This document shows positions 1 to 7,043 of a DNA stretch of 12,593 bases, in pieces. The DNA is taken from contig JBEKNT010000178.1 of NCBI GenBank assembly GCA_049522565.1, positions 1 to 12,593 on the forward strand, in the 5' to 3' direction. The number at the start of each line of letters is the position of its first letter. The first letter of the stretch is position 1. Made by a program: the position numbers and the translations under genes. The DNA comes from JASHVB01 sp049522565 (GTDB lineage Bacteria > Pseudomonadota > Alphaproteobacteria > Acetobacterales > Acetobacteraceae). A model generated the notes under the pieces. The model searched no databases. It was given only the letters and a program-made list of their open reading frames with translations, and was not told where the DNA came from.

Positions 1-75
1 GGGGTGCGTCCAGCCACGGTCGTCGGCTGTACGCACCCCTCCCCCCAACCCCCTCCCTCAAGGGGAGGGGGAGAA
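1..75. repeat. GC-rich palindromic repeat inside the anti-sigma gene
   Basis: Two inverted repeats lie side by side. GGGGTGCGT at 1-9 pairs with ACGCACCCC at 31-39. CCCCCTCCC at 49-57 pairs with GGGAGGGGG at 63-71 around a 5-nt loop. The element is read through in frame by the anti-sigma gene as a Pro/Gly-rich insert. It may extend beyond the left edge. It resembles the dispersed palindromic repeats common between genes of GC-rich proteobacteria, but I cannot count copies in the genome. Confidence 0.6.
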
Positions 76-305
76 TTCTTCACTTCGCCCAGCCGCGCCA
101 GCGTGTGTGCCAGCGCATCGGCCCGTAGCGGTGCGGGTGGCAGCGTGGCGAGCAACGCGCCGCCGATCTCCGTCATGCCGCGCAGGTCATCGCAACAGCG
201 CGGGCAGGCCGCGAGGTGCACCGCCAGCACGCGAGCATGCAATGCCGGCAAGTGGCCCGCGGCCTGGGCCATCAGCGTCGCTTCAGAGGGGTGGTGGCGG
301 ATCAT
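1..305 (-). CDS. chrR: ChrR-type zinc anti-sigma factor, partial (runs off left edge)
   Basis: The start codon at 305 overlaps the sigma-factor stop (ATGA), so the two are translationally coupled. About 101 codons are open to the window edge. The N-terminus reads MIRHHPSEATLMAQAAGHLP and is followed by HLAACPRC, the HxxxCxxC core of zinc anti-sigma (ZAS) domains; the early His residues also fit ChrR. Known for the family: ChrR holds its ECF sigma factor inactive through the ZAS domain, and a C-terminal cupin domain is needed for release in response to singlet oxygen. Here the ZAS part ends near residue 80, and residues about 84-95 (SPPPLEGGGWGEG) are encoded by a GC-rich palindromic repeat. 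This is where the linker to the cupin should be. The cupin domain, if present, lies outside the window, so I cannot tell an intact protein with an expanded linker from a truncated one. Confidence 0.8.
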   Translation of the reverse strand, partial: MIRHHPSEATLMAQAAGHLPALHARVLAVHLAACPRCCDDLRGMTEIGGALLATLPPAPLRADALAHTLARLGEVKNSPPPLEGGGWGEGCVQPTTVAGRT

Positions 306-883
306 AGGTCTTCATCCAGCAGCCCACGCAGCCTCGACATGGCGAGGCGCAGCCGCGATTTCACCGTGCCAAGCGGTATGCCCAGTACACGCTCGATATC
401 GGCGTGCGGCCGGTCGTCGAAAAACGCCAGGCGGATCACGTCTGCCTGTTCGGCCGGCAGCGCGGCGAGGGCGGCGCGCACGCGGGCGCTGCGATCCTCG
501 GCTGCCAGGATCGCGTCGGCGGCAGGCTCCGGCGATGGCTCGTCCACCGGGTCGGGCGCCGGCTGCGCCCGTTGCGCGCGACGTGCGGCGTCGATCCGCA
601 GGTTGCGCGCGATGGTGAAGATCCACGCCGCGGCCGTGGCGCGCGCGGGATCGAATTGCGCCGCCTTGCGCCAGACAATCAGCAGCGCCTCCTGCGCATG
701 TTCTTCGGCCGTTGCGTTGTCCAGGCCGAGCCGCAGCAGATACGCCTTCACCCGCGGCGCGAACCGCGTGAACAGTGCAGCGAACGCGGCGCGATCGCCC
801 TGCGCGGCAATCGCGCAGATCAGTTGCGCCGGATCGGCGTCGGCCTGCCGCACCGGATCGCCATCGGCGCGCGGCCCGGTCAT
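302..883 (-). CDS. rpoE: ECF RNA polymerase sigma factor (ECF11/RpoE type)
   Basis: A 193-residue sigma factor that would direct RNA polymerase to stress promoters. Region 2 spans about residues 33-100 (FTRFAPRVKAYLLRLG, then AEEHAQEALLIVWRKA and AAWIFTIARNLRIDAARR). Region 4 spans about 130-190 (LAALPAEQADVIRLAFF, then the helix-turn-helix IPLGTVKSRLRLAMSRLRGLL). The next gene encodes a ChrR-like ZAS protein, the usual partner of group ECF11 (RpoE of Rhodobacter sphaeroides, singlet-oxygen response). A longer reading frame extends to 1048, but the ATG at 883 fits the family length. The candidate -10 at 960-965 would also place the transcript start downstream of 1048 and only a few bases before the ATG at 955. 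No strong ribosome binding site precedes 883. Autoregulation is likely from the TGATCC-type promoter at 960-989. The symbol follows the Rhodobacter name. Confidence 0.88.
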   Translation of the reverse strand: MTGPRADGDPVRQADADPAQLICAIAAQGDRAAFAALFTRFAPRVKAYLLRLGLDNATAEEHAQEALLIVWRKAAQFDPARATAAAWIFTIARNLRIDAARRAQRAQPAPDPVDEPSPEPAADAILAAEDRSARVRAALAALPAEQADVIRLAFFDDRPHADIERVLGIPLGTVKSRLRLAMSRLRGLLDEDL

Positions 884-959
884 GGCGATACGCCACCGGC
901 CCGGCGGAGGGCGGTCGGCAACGCTGCTGCGACGGGCCAGAACCAGACCATACATGCCT

Positions 960-989
960 TCACTACGAGCGGAGCGGGCAGGCGGATCA
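960..989 (-). promoter_or_regulatory. Candidate sigmaE promoter for the sigma/anti-sigma operon
   Basis: On the minus strand TGATCC (989-984) is followed by an 18-nt spacer and TAGTGA (965-960). Rhodobacter sigmaE promoters are known for a TGATCC -35 element and a -10 element beginning TA. The predicted transcript would start near 953, giving a leader of about 70 nt before the ATG at 883. The mirror copy on the other strand at 1041-1070 has the same hexamer and spacer length, which strengthens both. Not tested experimentally. Confidence 0.68.
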
Positions 990-1040
990 TAGCAGCGGCG
1001 GAAATTATTGCCCGGCCTGTCTCGCCCGCGAGATTTCCAG

Positions 1041-1070
1041 TGATCCAACCGCGCGCGCGGTTCGTATCCC
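1041..1070 (+). promoter_or_regulatory. Candidate sigmaE promoter for the lipid-modification operon
   Basis: TGATCC at 1041-1046 is followed by an 18-nt spacer and TATCCC at 1065-1070. The -35 hexamer and spacing are identical to those of the minus-strand promoter at 960-989; only the first two bases (TA) of the -10 are shared. A start near 1077 gives a leader of about 30 nt before the ATG at 1107. The weak -10 is the least certain part. Confidence 0.62.
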
Positions 1071-1106
1071 CCTCCGATTTCGCAATGTTACCGCGAGCGG
1101 GGACCA

Positions 1107-2444
1107 ATGCCGCGCTATCACGCACCGCTGAACGTCGCCGTGATCGGCACCGGGATTGCCGGCATGAGCGCGGCCTGGCTGCTGTCCGGCAGCCATCGCG
1201 TCACCGTGTATGAGCAAGCGGGTCGCCCAGGCGGGCACAGCAACACGGTGGAGGTGGCGGGACCGGCCGGTCCGGTCGCGGTGGACACCGGCTTCATCGT
1301 TTATAATGAGCAAACCTATCCGAATCTGACGGCGCTGTTCCGCCACCTCGATGTGCCGACCATCGCGTCCGACATGTCGTTTGCCGTGTCGCTGCGCGAC
1401 GGGGCGCTGGAATATGCCGGCACCGATCTGCGCGGATTGTTCGCCCAGCGCCGCAACCTGCTGCGTCCGCGCTTCTGGCGCATGCTGCGCGACCTGCTGC
1501 GCTTCTACCGCGAGGCGCCAGGCGAACTGGCGGCGCTGGGTGATTCGGCGTTGAGCCTGCGTGCGCATCTCGATGCGCGGGGCTACGGCAGCGCCTTCGT
1601 GGAGGACCACCTGCTGCCGATGGCCGCGGCGATCTGGTCCACCCCAAGCGGCGCTGTCGGCGACCAGCCGGCCGCGAACTTCATCCGGTTCTGCGACAAC
1701 CACGGCCTGCTGCAAGTGCGCAACCGTCCGATATGGCGCACCGTCGCCGGCGGCAGCCGCCGCTATGTCGAGACGTTGACCGCCCCGTACGCGCAGCACG
1801 TGCGGCTGGGCTGCGGCGTGCGCGCCGTGCGGCGGTTGCCCGACCGGGTGCTGGTGTCGGACACCTGCGGCGGCCAGACGCGCTTCGACCATGTGGTCAT
1901 CGCGACGCATCCCGACCAGGCGCTGTCGATACTGCACGATCGGTCCGATACCGAGGCCGCATTGCTTGGGGCGTTCCGCTACGGTACGAACACGGCGGTG
2001 CTGCACACCGACACGTCGTTGATGCCGCGGCGGCGCAGCGTGTGGTCGAGCTGGAATTATCTCGGCGATGCGGCCGAGGGTCCCGCGGTGACCTACTGGA
2101 TGAACCGGTTGCAGGGGCTGCACACGTCGCATCCGCTATTCGTCTCGCTGAATGCGCCGCGCCCGCCCGATCCGGCCTGTGTGCTGCATACCGAGACCTA
2201 CGCGCATCCGCTGCTGGACACCGCGGCGGCCAGCGCACAGCGCCGGCTATGGGACCTGCAAGGCGTGCGACGTACATGGTTTTGCGGCGCCTGGTTCGGC
2301 GCAGGCTTTCATGAGGACGGGCTGCAATCGGGGCTCGCGGTCGCAGAGCAACTGGGCGGCGTGCGACGGCCGTGGGATGTGCCGCATGAATCGGGCCGCA
2401 TCCATCTCACCGTGCCACTGGTGCCGGAGGCGCAGGCGGCATGA
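1107..2444 (+). CDS. FAD-dependent amine-oxidase-like protein (COG2907), putative acyl-chain desaturase/oxidoreductase
   Basis: A 445-residue flavoprotein. The N-terminus carries the Rossmann dinucleotide motif GTGIAG (residues 14-19), then Glu36 at the end of the second beta strand and RPGGHSN, which contacts FAD. This pattern is typical of the flavin amine oxidase/COG2907 family. The C-terminal FAD-binding segment is WFCGAWFGAGFHEDGLQSGLAVAEQL. There is no signal peptide, so it should act in the cytoplasm or at the inner membrane. It is first in the operon, about 30 nt behind a sigmaE-type promoter, and overlaps the DUF1365 gene by 4 nt. In Rhodobacter sphaeroides a related flavoprotein sits in the sigmaE regulon next to DUF1365 and a Cfa-like methyltransferase. 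That group makes methylated furan fatty acids (UfaM, UfaD, UfaO), and a desaturase role (UfaD-like) is my tentative guess. The exact substrate cannot be read from sequence. Confidence 0.87.
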   Translation: MPRYHAPLNVAVIGTGIAGMSAAWLLSGSHRVTVYEQAGRPGGHSNTVEVAGPAGPVAVDTGFIVYNEQTYPNLTALFRHLDVPTIASDMSFAVSLRDGALEYAGTDLRGLFAQRRNLLRPRFWRMLRDLLRFYREAPGELAALGDSALSLRAHLDARGYGSAFVEDHLLPMAAAIWSTPSGAVGDQPAANFIRFCDNHGLLQVRNRPIWRTVAGGSRRYVETLTAPYAQHVRLGCGVRAVRRLPDRVLVSDTCGGQTRFDHVVIATHPDQALSILHDRSDTEAALLGAFRYGTNTAVLHTDTSLMPRRRSVWSSWNYLGDAAEGPAVTYWMNRLQGLHTSHPLFVSLNAPRPPDPACVLHTETYAHPLLDTAAASAQRRLWDLQGVRRTWFCGAWFGAGFHEDGLQSGLAVAEQLGGVRRPWDVPHESGRIHLTVPLVPEAQAA

Positions 2445-3241
2445 CGATCTCGGGCATCTATCACGGGCAGGTCGTGCATACGCGGTTCCGGCCGGTGCGC
2501 CACCGGTTGAAGCACCGGCTGATGTGGCTGCTGCTGGATCTGGACGAGTTGCCGATGCTGTCGCGGCGCCTGCGGCTGTTCTCGTTGAACCGCTTCAACC
2601 TGGTGGATTTCCGCGACCGCGACCATGGCGATTGCTCGCGCACCCCGTTGCGCGCGCAGATCGAGCAACACCTGCGACGCGCCGGCCTGGAACCCGATGG
2701 CGGCGCGATCCGCGTGCTGTGCATGCCACGCGTGCTGGGCACCGTGTTCAATCCCTTGAGCGTGTTCTTCTGCCACCGCGCCGATGGGCGGCTGCATGCG
2801 ATGCTGTACGAGGTGAACAACACGTTCGGCGATCGGCACAGCTATCTGGTGCCCGTCGCCGCGGCGGATTCGCACCGACCGGTGTTGCGGCAAAGCTGCG
2901 AAAAGCAGTTGCACGTGTCGCCGTTCATGGACATGGCGATGACCTATCACTTCCGCATCGCACCGCCGGCAGACCGCGCGATAGTCGCGATCGAAGGCCA
3001 CGATGCCGAAGGGCCGATGATCGCCGCCGCCTATGCCGGCCGGCGGCACGCGTTGACCGATGCCAACCTGCTGCGCGCGTGTTTCGCGCAACCGCTGCTG
3101 GGCGCGCAGGTGCTCGGCGCGATCCATTGGGAGGCGCTGAAACTCTGGCGCAAAGGCATTCGGCTGCGTGCCAGGCCGCAGCCTCCCGCCGAAGCGGTGA
3201 GTGTGGTGGGCGGCCTGCCCGTCGCGATGAGGCAATCATGA
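2441..3241 (+). CDS. DUF1365 (COG3496) family protein, lipid-modification operon
   Basis: A 266-residue protein with the DUF1365 signatures. It begins SGIYHGQVVHTRFRPVRHRL and contains RVLCMPRVLGTVFNPLSVFFC, LYEVNNTFGDRHSY and EKQLHVSPFMDM. Length is normal for the family. Its ATG overlaps the flavoprotein stop (ATGA), and its own stop overlaps the methyltransferase start in the same way, so the three are very likely made together. DUF1365 proteins are almost always encoded beside COG2907 flavoproteins and Cfa-like methyltransferases. In the furan fatty acid pathway one member of this neighbourhood is the proposed oxygen-inserting protein UfaO, and assigning that role to DUF1365 is inference. 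Conserved His and Asn residues could bind a metal or substrate, but no classic catalytic motif is visible. Confidence 0.88.
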   Translation: MTISGIYHGQVVHTRFRPVRHRLKHRLMWLLLDLDELPMLSRRLRLFSLNRFNLVDFRDRDHGDCSRTPLRAQIEQHLRRAGLEPDGGAIRVLCMPRVLGTVFNPLSVFFCHRADGRLHAMLYEVNNTFGDRHSYLVPVAAADSHRPVLRQSCEKQLHVSPFMDMAMTYHFRIAPPADRAIVAIEGHDAEGPMIAAAYAGRRHALTDANLLRACFAQPLLGAQVLGAIHWEALKLWRKGIRLRARPQPPAEAVSVVGGLPVAMRQS

Positions 3242-4464
3242 GCTCAACGACAAGCGACGACATGACCACGACGATGGCGCTGCCCTGGCGTGGCACGCTA
3301 CGCGGCTGGGCGCTGCGCCAGATCGGCCGGCGGCTGCACTGCGGTACGCTGACGGTCATCACGCCAGAGCATGCGCGCGCGGTGTATCGCGGCACGACGT
3401 CGGGACCGGAGGCCACACTGGTGCTGCATCGCTGGCGCACGCTGCGCCGCCTGGTGCTGAACGGCGATGTCGGCTTTGCCGAGGCGTACATGGACGGCGA
3501 CTGGTCCAGTCCCGAGCCAGCGGCATTGCTCGAATTGGCGGCGCGCAATGCGGCGCCGCTATCGCCGGCGATCGACGGCACGCCGTTCGCTCGGCTGCTG
3601 AATCGCGTGCTGCATGGCCTGCACGCCAATACGTTGGCCGGCAGCCGGCGCAACATCCGTCAGCACTACGACCTCGGCAACGCGTTCTATGCGCTGTGGC
3701 TCGATGCGGGCCTGTCGTACTCCTCGGCGCTTTACAGCGATCCCGCTATGACGCTGGCGCAGGCCCAGGCGGCGAAGCATGCGCGGGTGCTGGCGCTGCT
3801 GGATGTCGCGCCGGGTGATGCGGTGCTGGAGATCGGCTGCGGCTGGGGCAGCATGGCCGAGCTTTTGGCGCAGCATGACTGCGCCGTGACCGGGTTGACG
3901 CTGTCGCCCGCACAGCTTGCCTACGCGCGGGACCGGCTCGCGGCGCGCGGACTGTCCGGACGGGCCAACCTGCTGCTGCAAGACTATCGGGAATCGTCCG
4001 GCAGCTTCGACCGCGTGGTGTCGATCGAGATGCTCGAAGCCGTGGGCGAAGCCTTTTGGCCGCGCTACTTCGACATCCTGCGCGCGCGGCTGAAGCCCGG
4101 CGGGGTCGCCGTGCTGCAAGTGATCACCATCGACGACGCACGCTTCGAAGGCTACCGGCGCGCCCCCGACTTCATCCAGCGCTATATCTTTCCGGGCGGC
4201 ATGTTGCCTCCCCCCGGCGCACTGCGACGGTGTATCGCCGAAGCGGGCCTGGCGTTGCAGCACGTGGAGACGTTCGGCGACAGCTACGCGCAGACGCTGG
4301 TGGCGTGGCGGCGTCGCTTCCTCGATGCCTGGCCGCAGATCGCCGCGATGGGATTCCCCGAGCGTTTCCGCCGTATGTGGGACTACTATTTGGGTTATTG
4401 CGAGGGCGGGTTTCGCGCCGGCGCCATCGACGTGGGGCTGTGGCGCATCGCGCGGCCGGCATGA
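3238..4464 (+). CDS. Cyclopropane-fatty-acid-synthase-like SAM methyltransferase (COG2230)
   Basis: A 408-residue SAM-dependent methyltransferase acting on unsaturated phospholipid acyl chains at the membrane. Visible family motifs: HYDLGNAFYALWLD (143-156), the SAM loop VLEIGCGWGSMAELL (196-210), LLLQDYRE, SIEMLEAVG (262-270) and DFIQRYIFPGGMLP (311-324). Compared with E. coli Cfa from memory, Glu239 (here Glu267) and Tyr317 (Tyr350) are kept, while Cys139 is Ser163 and His266 is Gln294. Both replaced residues help bind bicarbonate in cyclopropane synthase. The protein therefore probably methylates without closing a cyclopropane ring, as in methylated or furan fatty acid synthesis (UfaM-like). 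Start chosen at the ATGA overlap with DUF1365; the same frame is open much further upstream, but that part only shadows the two preceding genes. The next gene also overlaps by ATGA. Confidence 0.9.
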   Translation: MSSTTSDDMTTTMALPWRGTLRGWALRQIGRRLHCGTLTVITPEHARAVYRGTTSGPEATLVLHRWRTLRRLVLNGDVGFAEAYMDGDWSSPEPAALLELAARNAAPLSPAIDGTPFARLLNRVLHGLHANTLAGSRRNIRQHYDLGNAFYALWLDAGLSYSSALYSDPAMTLAQAQAAKHARVLALLDVAPGDAVLEIGCGWGSMAELLAQHDCAVTGLTLSPAQLAYARDRLAARGLSGRANLLLQDYRESSGSFDRVVSIEMLEAVGEAFWPRYFDILRARLKPGGVAVLQVITIDDARFEGYRRAPDFIQRYIFPGGMLPPPGALRRCIAEAGLALQHVETFGDSYAQTLVAWRRRFLDAWPQIAAMGFPERFRRMWDYYLGYCEGGFRAGAIDVGLWRIARPA

Positions 4465-5111
4465 TCGGGCGCCGAGGCCTGTTGTTCGGCGCGGCAACCG
4501 CCGGCGTCGCGCGCGGGGCGTGGGCCATGTCCGCGATGCCCGGGGATGGCCGGCTGGCGTTCCGCATCATGCGCAAGGACAGCGCAATCGGCACGCACGT
4601 GCTGAGCTTCGCGCGACAGGACAATGGCTTCGACATCCACATCGCGGTGGACATCGAAGTCGGCCTCGGTCCGTTGGTGCTGTTCCGCTACACGCTGCGC
4701 GGGTTGGAGCAATGGCGCGACGGCGCCGTGATGCATGTCGATGCGACGACCGACGACGACGGCACAAACGACCACATGCGCGCGGACCGCGATGCGCGCG
4801 GACTGTGGGTGCAGGGGTCGCAGGCGCCGCGCTACCTCGCACCCGCCAATGCGCTGCCGGCAACGCACTGGAACATGGCGGAGCTGGACGGTCCCTGGAT
4901 CAAACCGCGGGACGGGCGGCTGTTGCATCCCGTGGTGCGTCGCGTCGGATCGGATCAGGTGACGCTGGCGGATGGCCGGCTTGCGCAGGCGATGAACTTC
5001 AAGCTCTCCGGCGATGTGCATCTGGAGCTTTGGTACAACGCGGCGCGTGAATGGTCCGCGCTGCTGTTCACCGCCCGAGACGGCTCGCTGGTCCGCTACG
5101 AATTGACCTGA
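4461..5111 (+). CDS. Exported protein of unknown function with Tat-like signal (DUF6134-like)
   Basis: A 216-residue protein starting at the ATGA overlap with the methyltransferase. Residues 1-22 form a signal peptide with twin arginines (GRRGLLFGAATAGVARGAWA) and an AWA cleavage site, suggesting Tat export to the periplasm. The mature part looks beta-rich and resembles the DUF6134 proteins often found near sigmaE/ChrR lipid loci. It has alternating hydrophobic strands (RLAFRIMRKDSAIGTHVLSF, FDIHIAVDIEVGLGPLVLFRYTL) and the motif ATHWNMAELDGPWI. No catalytic motif is evident. Its place between a lipid methyltransferase and a lipocalin suggests a role in periplasmic handling of modified lipids or envelope protection; this is inference. 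The family name is from recall of its general pattern and should be checked by profile search. Confidence 0.72.
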   Translation: MIGRRGLLFGAATAGVARGAWAMSAMPGDGRLAFRIMRKDSAIGTHVLSFARQDNGFDIHIAVDIEVGLGPLVLFRYTLRGLEQWRDGAVMHVDATTDDDGTNDHMRADRDARGLWVQGSQAPRYLAPANALPATHWNMAELDGPWIKPRDGRLLHPVVRRVGSDQVTLADGRLAQAMNFKLSGDVHLELWYNAAREWSALLFTARDGSLVRYELT

Positions 5112-5135
5112 CCGGCACAGGGAGTTACGCCATCT

Positions 5136-5669
5136 ATGCGACGTCCACTCAGTCTGCTCTCCGGCTGTGTGCTTTGCCTGACTTTGCTCTCGGTCTGTGC
5201 AAGGGACGATCGGCCATCACTGGGCTTGGCGCCGCAGGTCGATCTGCAACGCTATGCAGGTCGCTGGTATATCATCGCCAATATCCCGTATTTCGCCGAA
5301 CGCGGGAAGGTGGGCAGCTACTTCGACGTCAGCTTTGCGGACGGTGAGGTGCGTGACGTCTACTACGGACGAGACGGAACGCTCGCCGCGCCGTTGAAGA
5401 GCTTCACGATGCGCGGCTATGTCGTTCCGGGCACGGGAAACGCGCGTTGGCGCGAATCGCCGTTTTGGCCGATCTATCTGTCCTATCTGATTCTTTGGGT
5501 CGATCCGGATTATCGCTACGCGCTGGTCGGCTATCCCGGACGCGGCTACGGCTGGGTGTTGTCGCGATCCTCCACGATGGATGACGCCACGTACCAGGCG
5601 ATGCTGGCGCGATTCGCAGGCGAAGGTTACGCCACCGCGGCGTTCAATCGTATACCGCAGGCGCCGTAG
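5136..5669 (+). CDS. Blc-like bacterial lipocalin, exported
   Basis: A 177-residue lipocalin. Residues 1-22 are a hydrophobic export signal. The first lipocalin motif is DLQRYAGRWYIIANIPYF with the invariant G42-x-W44, and the C-terminal Blc signature is YRYALVGYPGRGYGWVLSRS. Blc-type proteins bind fatty acids or lysophospholipids in the outer membrane or periplasm. Lipidation is unclear. Cys11 (LSGC) is preceded by too short a hydrophobic stretch, and Cys21 (LSVC) has Val at the -1 position, so neither is a standard lipobox. AGGGAG at 5119-5124 lies 11 nt before the ATG. The gene follows the previous one by 24 nt and is probably the last in the operon. The next gene converges after 22 nt, with no clear terminator. 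It likely carries or scavenges acyl products released under oxidative damage (inference). Confidence 0.88.
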   Translation: MRRPLSLLSGCVLCLTLLSVCARDDRPSLGLAPQVDLQRYAGRWYIIANIPYFAERGKVGSYFDVSFADGEVRDVYYGRDGTLAAPLKSFTMRGYVVPGTGNARWRESPFWPIYLSYLILWVDPDYRYALVGYPGRGYGWVLSRSSTMDDATYQAMLARFAGEGYATAAFNRIPQAP

Positions 5670-5691
5670 GTTTGGGGCCGCGCCGGCGCTG

Positions 5692-6972
5692 CTACTCCGC
5701 AGCCACCGGCACCGCCTGCCGCGCGATGCGCAGCACCAGCAGCGATGCGAGCAAACACGCCGCGCCGCTGGCCAGGAACGCCAGGAAATAGCTGCCGGTC
5801 GCGCTACGCACTGCCCCCGCGCCCACCGCGGCCAGCGCGCCGCCGACCGCGTGGGCACAAAATATCCACGACACGATCACCGGGGCGTCCTTGCGGCCGA
5901 ACACCTCGTTGGTCAGCATGATCGTCGGCGGCACCGTCGCCACCCAGTCCAGCCCGTAGAACACCGCGAACACCGACAGGCTCAGCACATCGAACTGGGT
6001 GAACGGCAGGACCAGCAGCGACAAGCCGCGCAAGCCGTAATACCAGAACAGCAGAACGCGCGGGTTGTAGCGGTCGGTCAGCCAGCCGGAGCAGATGGTG
6101 CCGAACAGGTCGAACACGCCGAGCGACGCCATCAAGCCGGCCGCGGTGACCTCGGGGATGCCGTGGTCCATGCAATAGGCGATCATGTGCGTGCCGATCA
6201 GGCCGTAGGTGGAAAAGCCGCACACTGCGAAGCTGCCCGCCAGCAGCCAGAAATCCACCGAGCGGCTGCCGCGCGCGAGGCCCCCGAACGCGACGCGGAA
6301 CGGATTGGCCGCGGTCGGCAGCGTCGGCGGTTCCTCGCCGGTCGCGCCGTAGGGAGCGATGCCCACCGCGCCGGGGCTTTCCGCCAGCAGCAGCCAGACG
6401 AACGGGACCATGGCGGCGACCAGCAGCGAGACCGCGATCGGCACGCTGACCCAGCCGAACGATGTCGCCATCCAGGCCAGCGCCGGCAGGAACACCAGTT
6501 GGCCGCTGGCGTTGCTGGCGGTGAGCAATCCGATCACCAAGCCACGCCGCGCCACGAACCAACGGTTGGCGATGGTGGCGGCGACGCCGAAACCGGTGGC
6601 ACCGACGCCGAGGCCGACCAGCACGCCCCAGGTCAGATAAAGCTCCCAGGGTTCCGTCACGAAGGCGCTGCCGCCGGCGCCGGCCAGCAGCAGGACCAGC
6701 GCCGCCAGAAGGGTCCGGCGGATGCCGATCGTCTGCATCAGCGCGGTGACGAAGGGCCCGGTCACCCCGAGCAAGAGAATGTTGAGCGATACGGCGCCGG
6801 AGATCGTGTCGGCGCTCCAGCCGAAGGTGCGTTGCAGCGGCACCAGCAGCACGCCGGGGGCGACCCGCACGCCGACGCCGATCAGGATCACCGTGAAGGC
6901 GATGGCGACGACGACCCACGCATAGTGGATACGGCCGACAAACAGCCGGGCGAAGCGTTGCGCGATGGGCAT
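5692..6972 (-). CDS. Major facilitator superfamily transporter (OFA/MCT-like)
   Basis: A 426-residue inner-membrane transporter with about 12 hydrophobic segments, beginning IHYAWVVVAIAFTVILIGVGV and ending SYFLAFLASGAACLLASLLVL. A motif-A-like loop GWLTDRYNPR follows segment 8. The N-terminal pattern (HYAW..., PLQRTFGWS, ANRWFVARRGLVIGLLTASNASGQ) resembles the oxalate/formate and monocarboxylate antiporter branch, so an organic acid is a plausible substrate; this cannot be proven here. The frame is open to a TTG at 7035, but that start would put the operator palindrome at 7010-7023 inside the gene. The ATG at 6972 has GAGGAG 11 nt upstream and gives the usual N-terminus. It diverges from the TetR gene, which is its probable repressor. 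Confidence 0.85.
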   Translation of the reverse strand: MPIAQRFARLFVGRIHYAWVVVAIAFTVILIGVGVRVAPGVLLVPLQRTFGWSADTISGAVSLNILLLGVTGPFVTALMQTIGIRRTLLAALVLLLAGAGGSAFVTEPWELYLTWGVLVGLGVGATGFGVAATIANRWFVARRGLVIGLLTASNASGQLVFLPALAWMATSFGWVSVPIAVSLLVAAMVPFVWLLLAESPGAVGIAPYGATGEEPPTLPTAANPFRVAFGGLARGSRSVDFWLLAGSFAVCGFSTYGLIGTHMIAYCMDHGIPEVTAAGLMASLGVFDLFGTICSGWLTDRYNPRVLLFWYYGLRGLSLLVLPFTQFDVLSLSVFAVFYGLDWVATVPPTIMLTNEVFGRKDAPVIVSWIFCAHAVGGALAAVGAGAVRSATGSYFLAFLASGAACLLASLLVLRIARQAVPVAAE

Positions 6973-7009
6973 CGGGAAGAGGACTCCTCGGCGCTTGATT
7001 GCATTCAGC

Positions 7010-7023
7010 ATGACGATCGTCAT
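7010..7023. promoter_or_regulatory. Palindromic operator candidate O1
   Basis: ATGACGATCGTCAT is a perfect 14-bp palindrome upstream of the MFS start (6972). A near-identical site is at 7044-7057, with centres 34 bp apart. Twin palindromes between a TetR gene and a divergent transporter are the classic arrangement for TetR-family autoregulation. Confidence 0.72.
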
Positions 7024-7043
7024 ATGATCGGGCAAGCAAATAG

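Noticed and set aside
2152..3237. Open frame upstream of the Cfa-like methyltransferase that could extend its N-terminus.
   Set aside because: It is Arg/Ala-rich out-of-frame reading of the flavoprotein and DUF1365 genes; the ATGA start at 3238 gives the expected family length.
6973..7035. Longer MFS start at the TTG at 7035.
   Set aside because: It would encode a non-conserved N-terminus and include an operator palindrome; the ATG at 6972 has a GAGGAG upstream.
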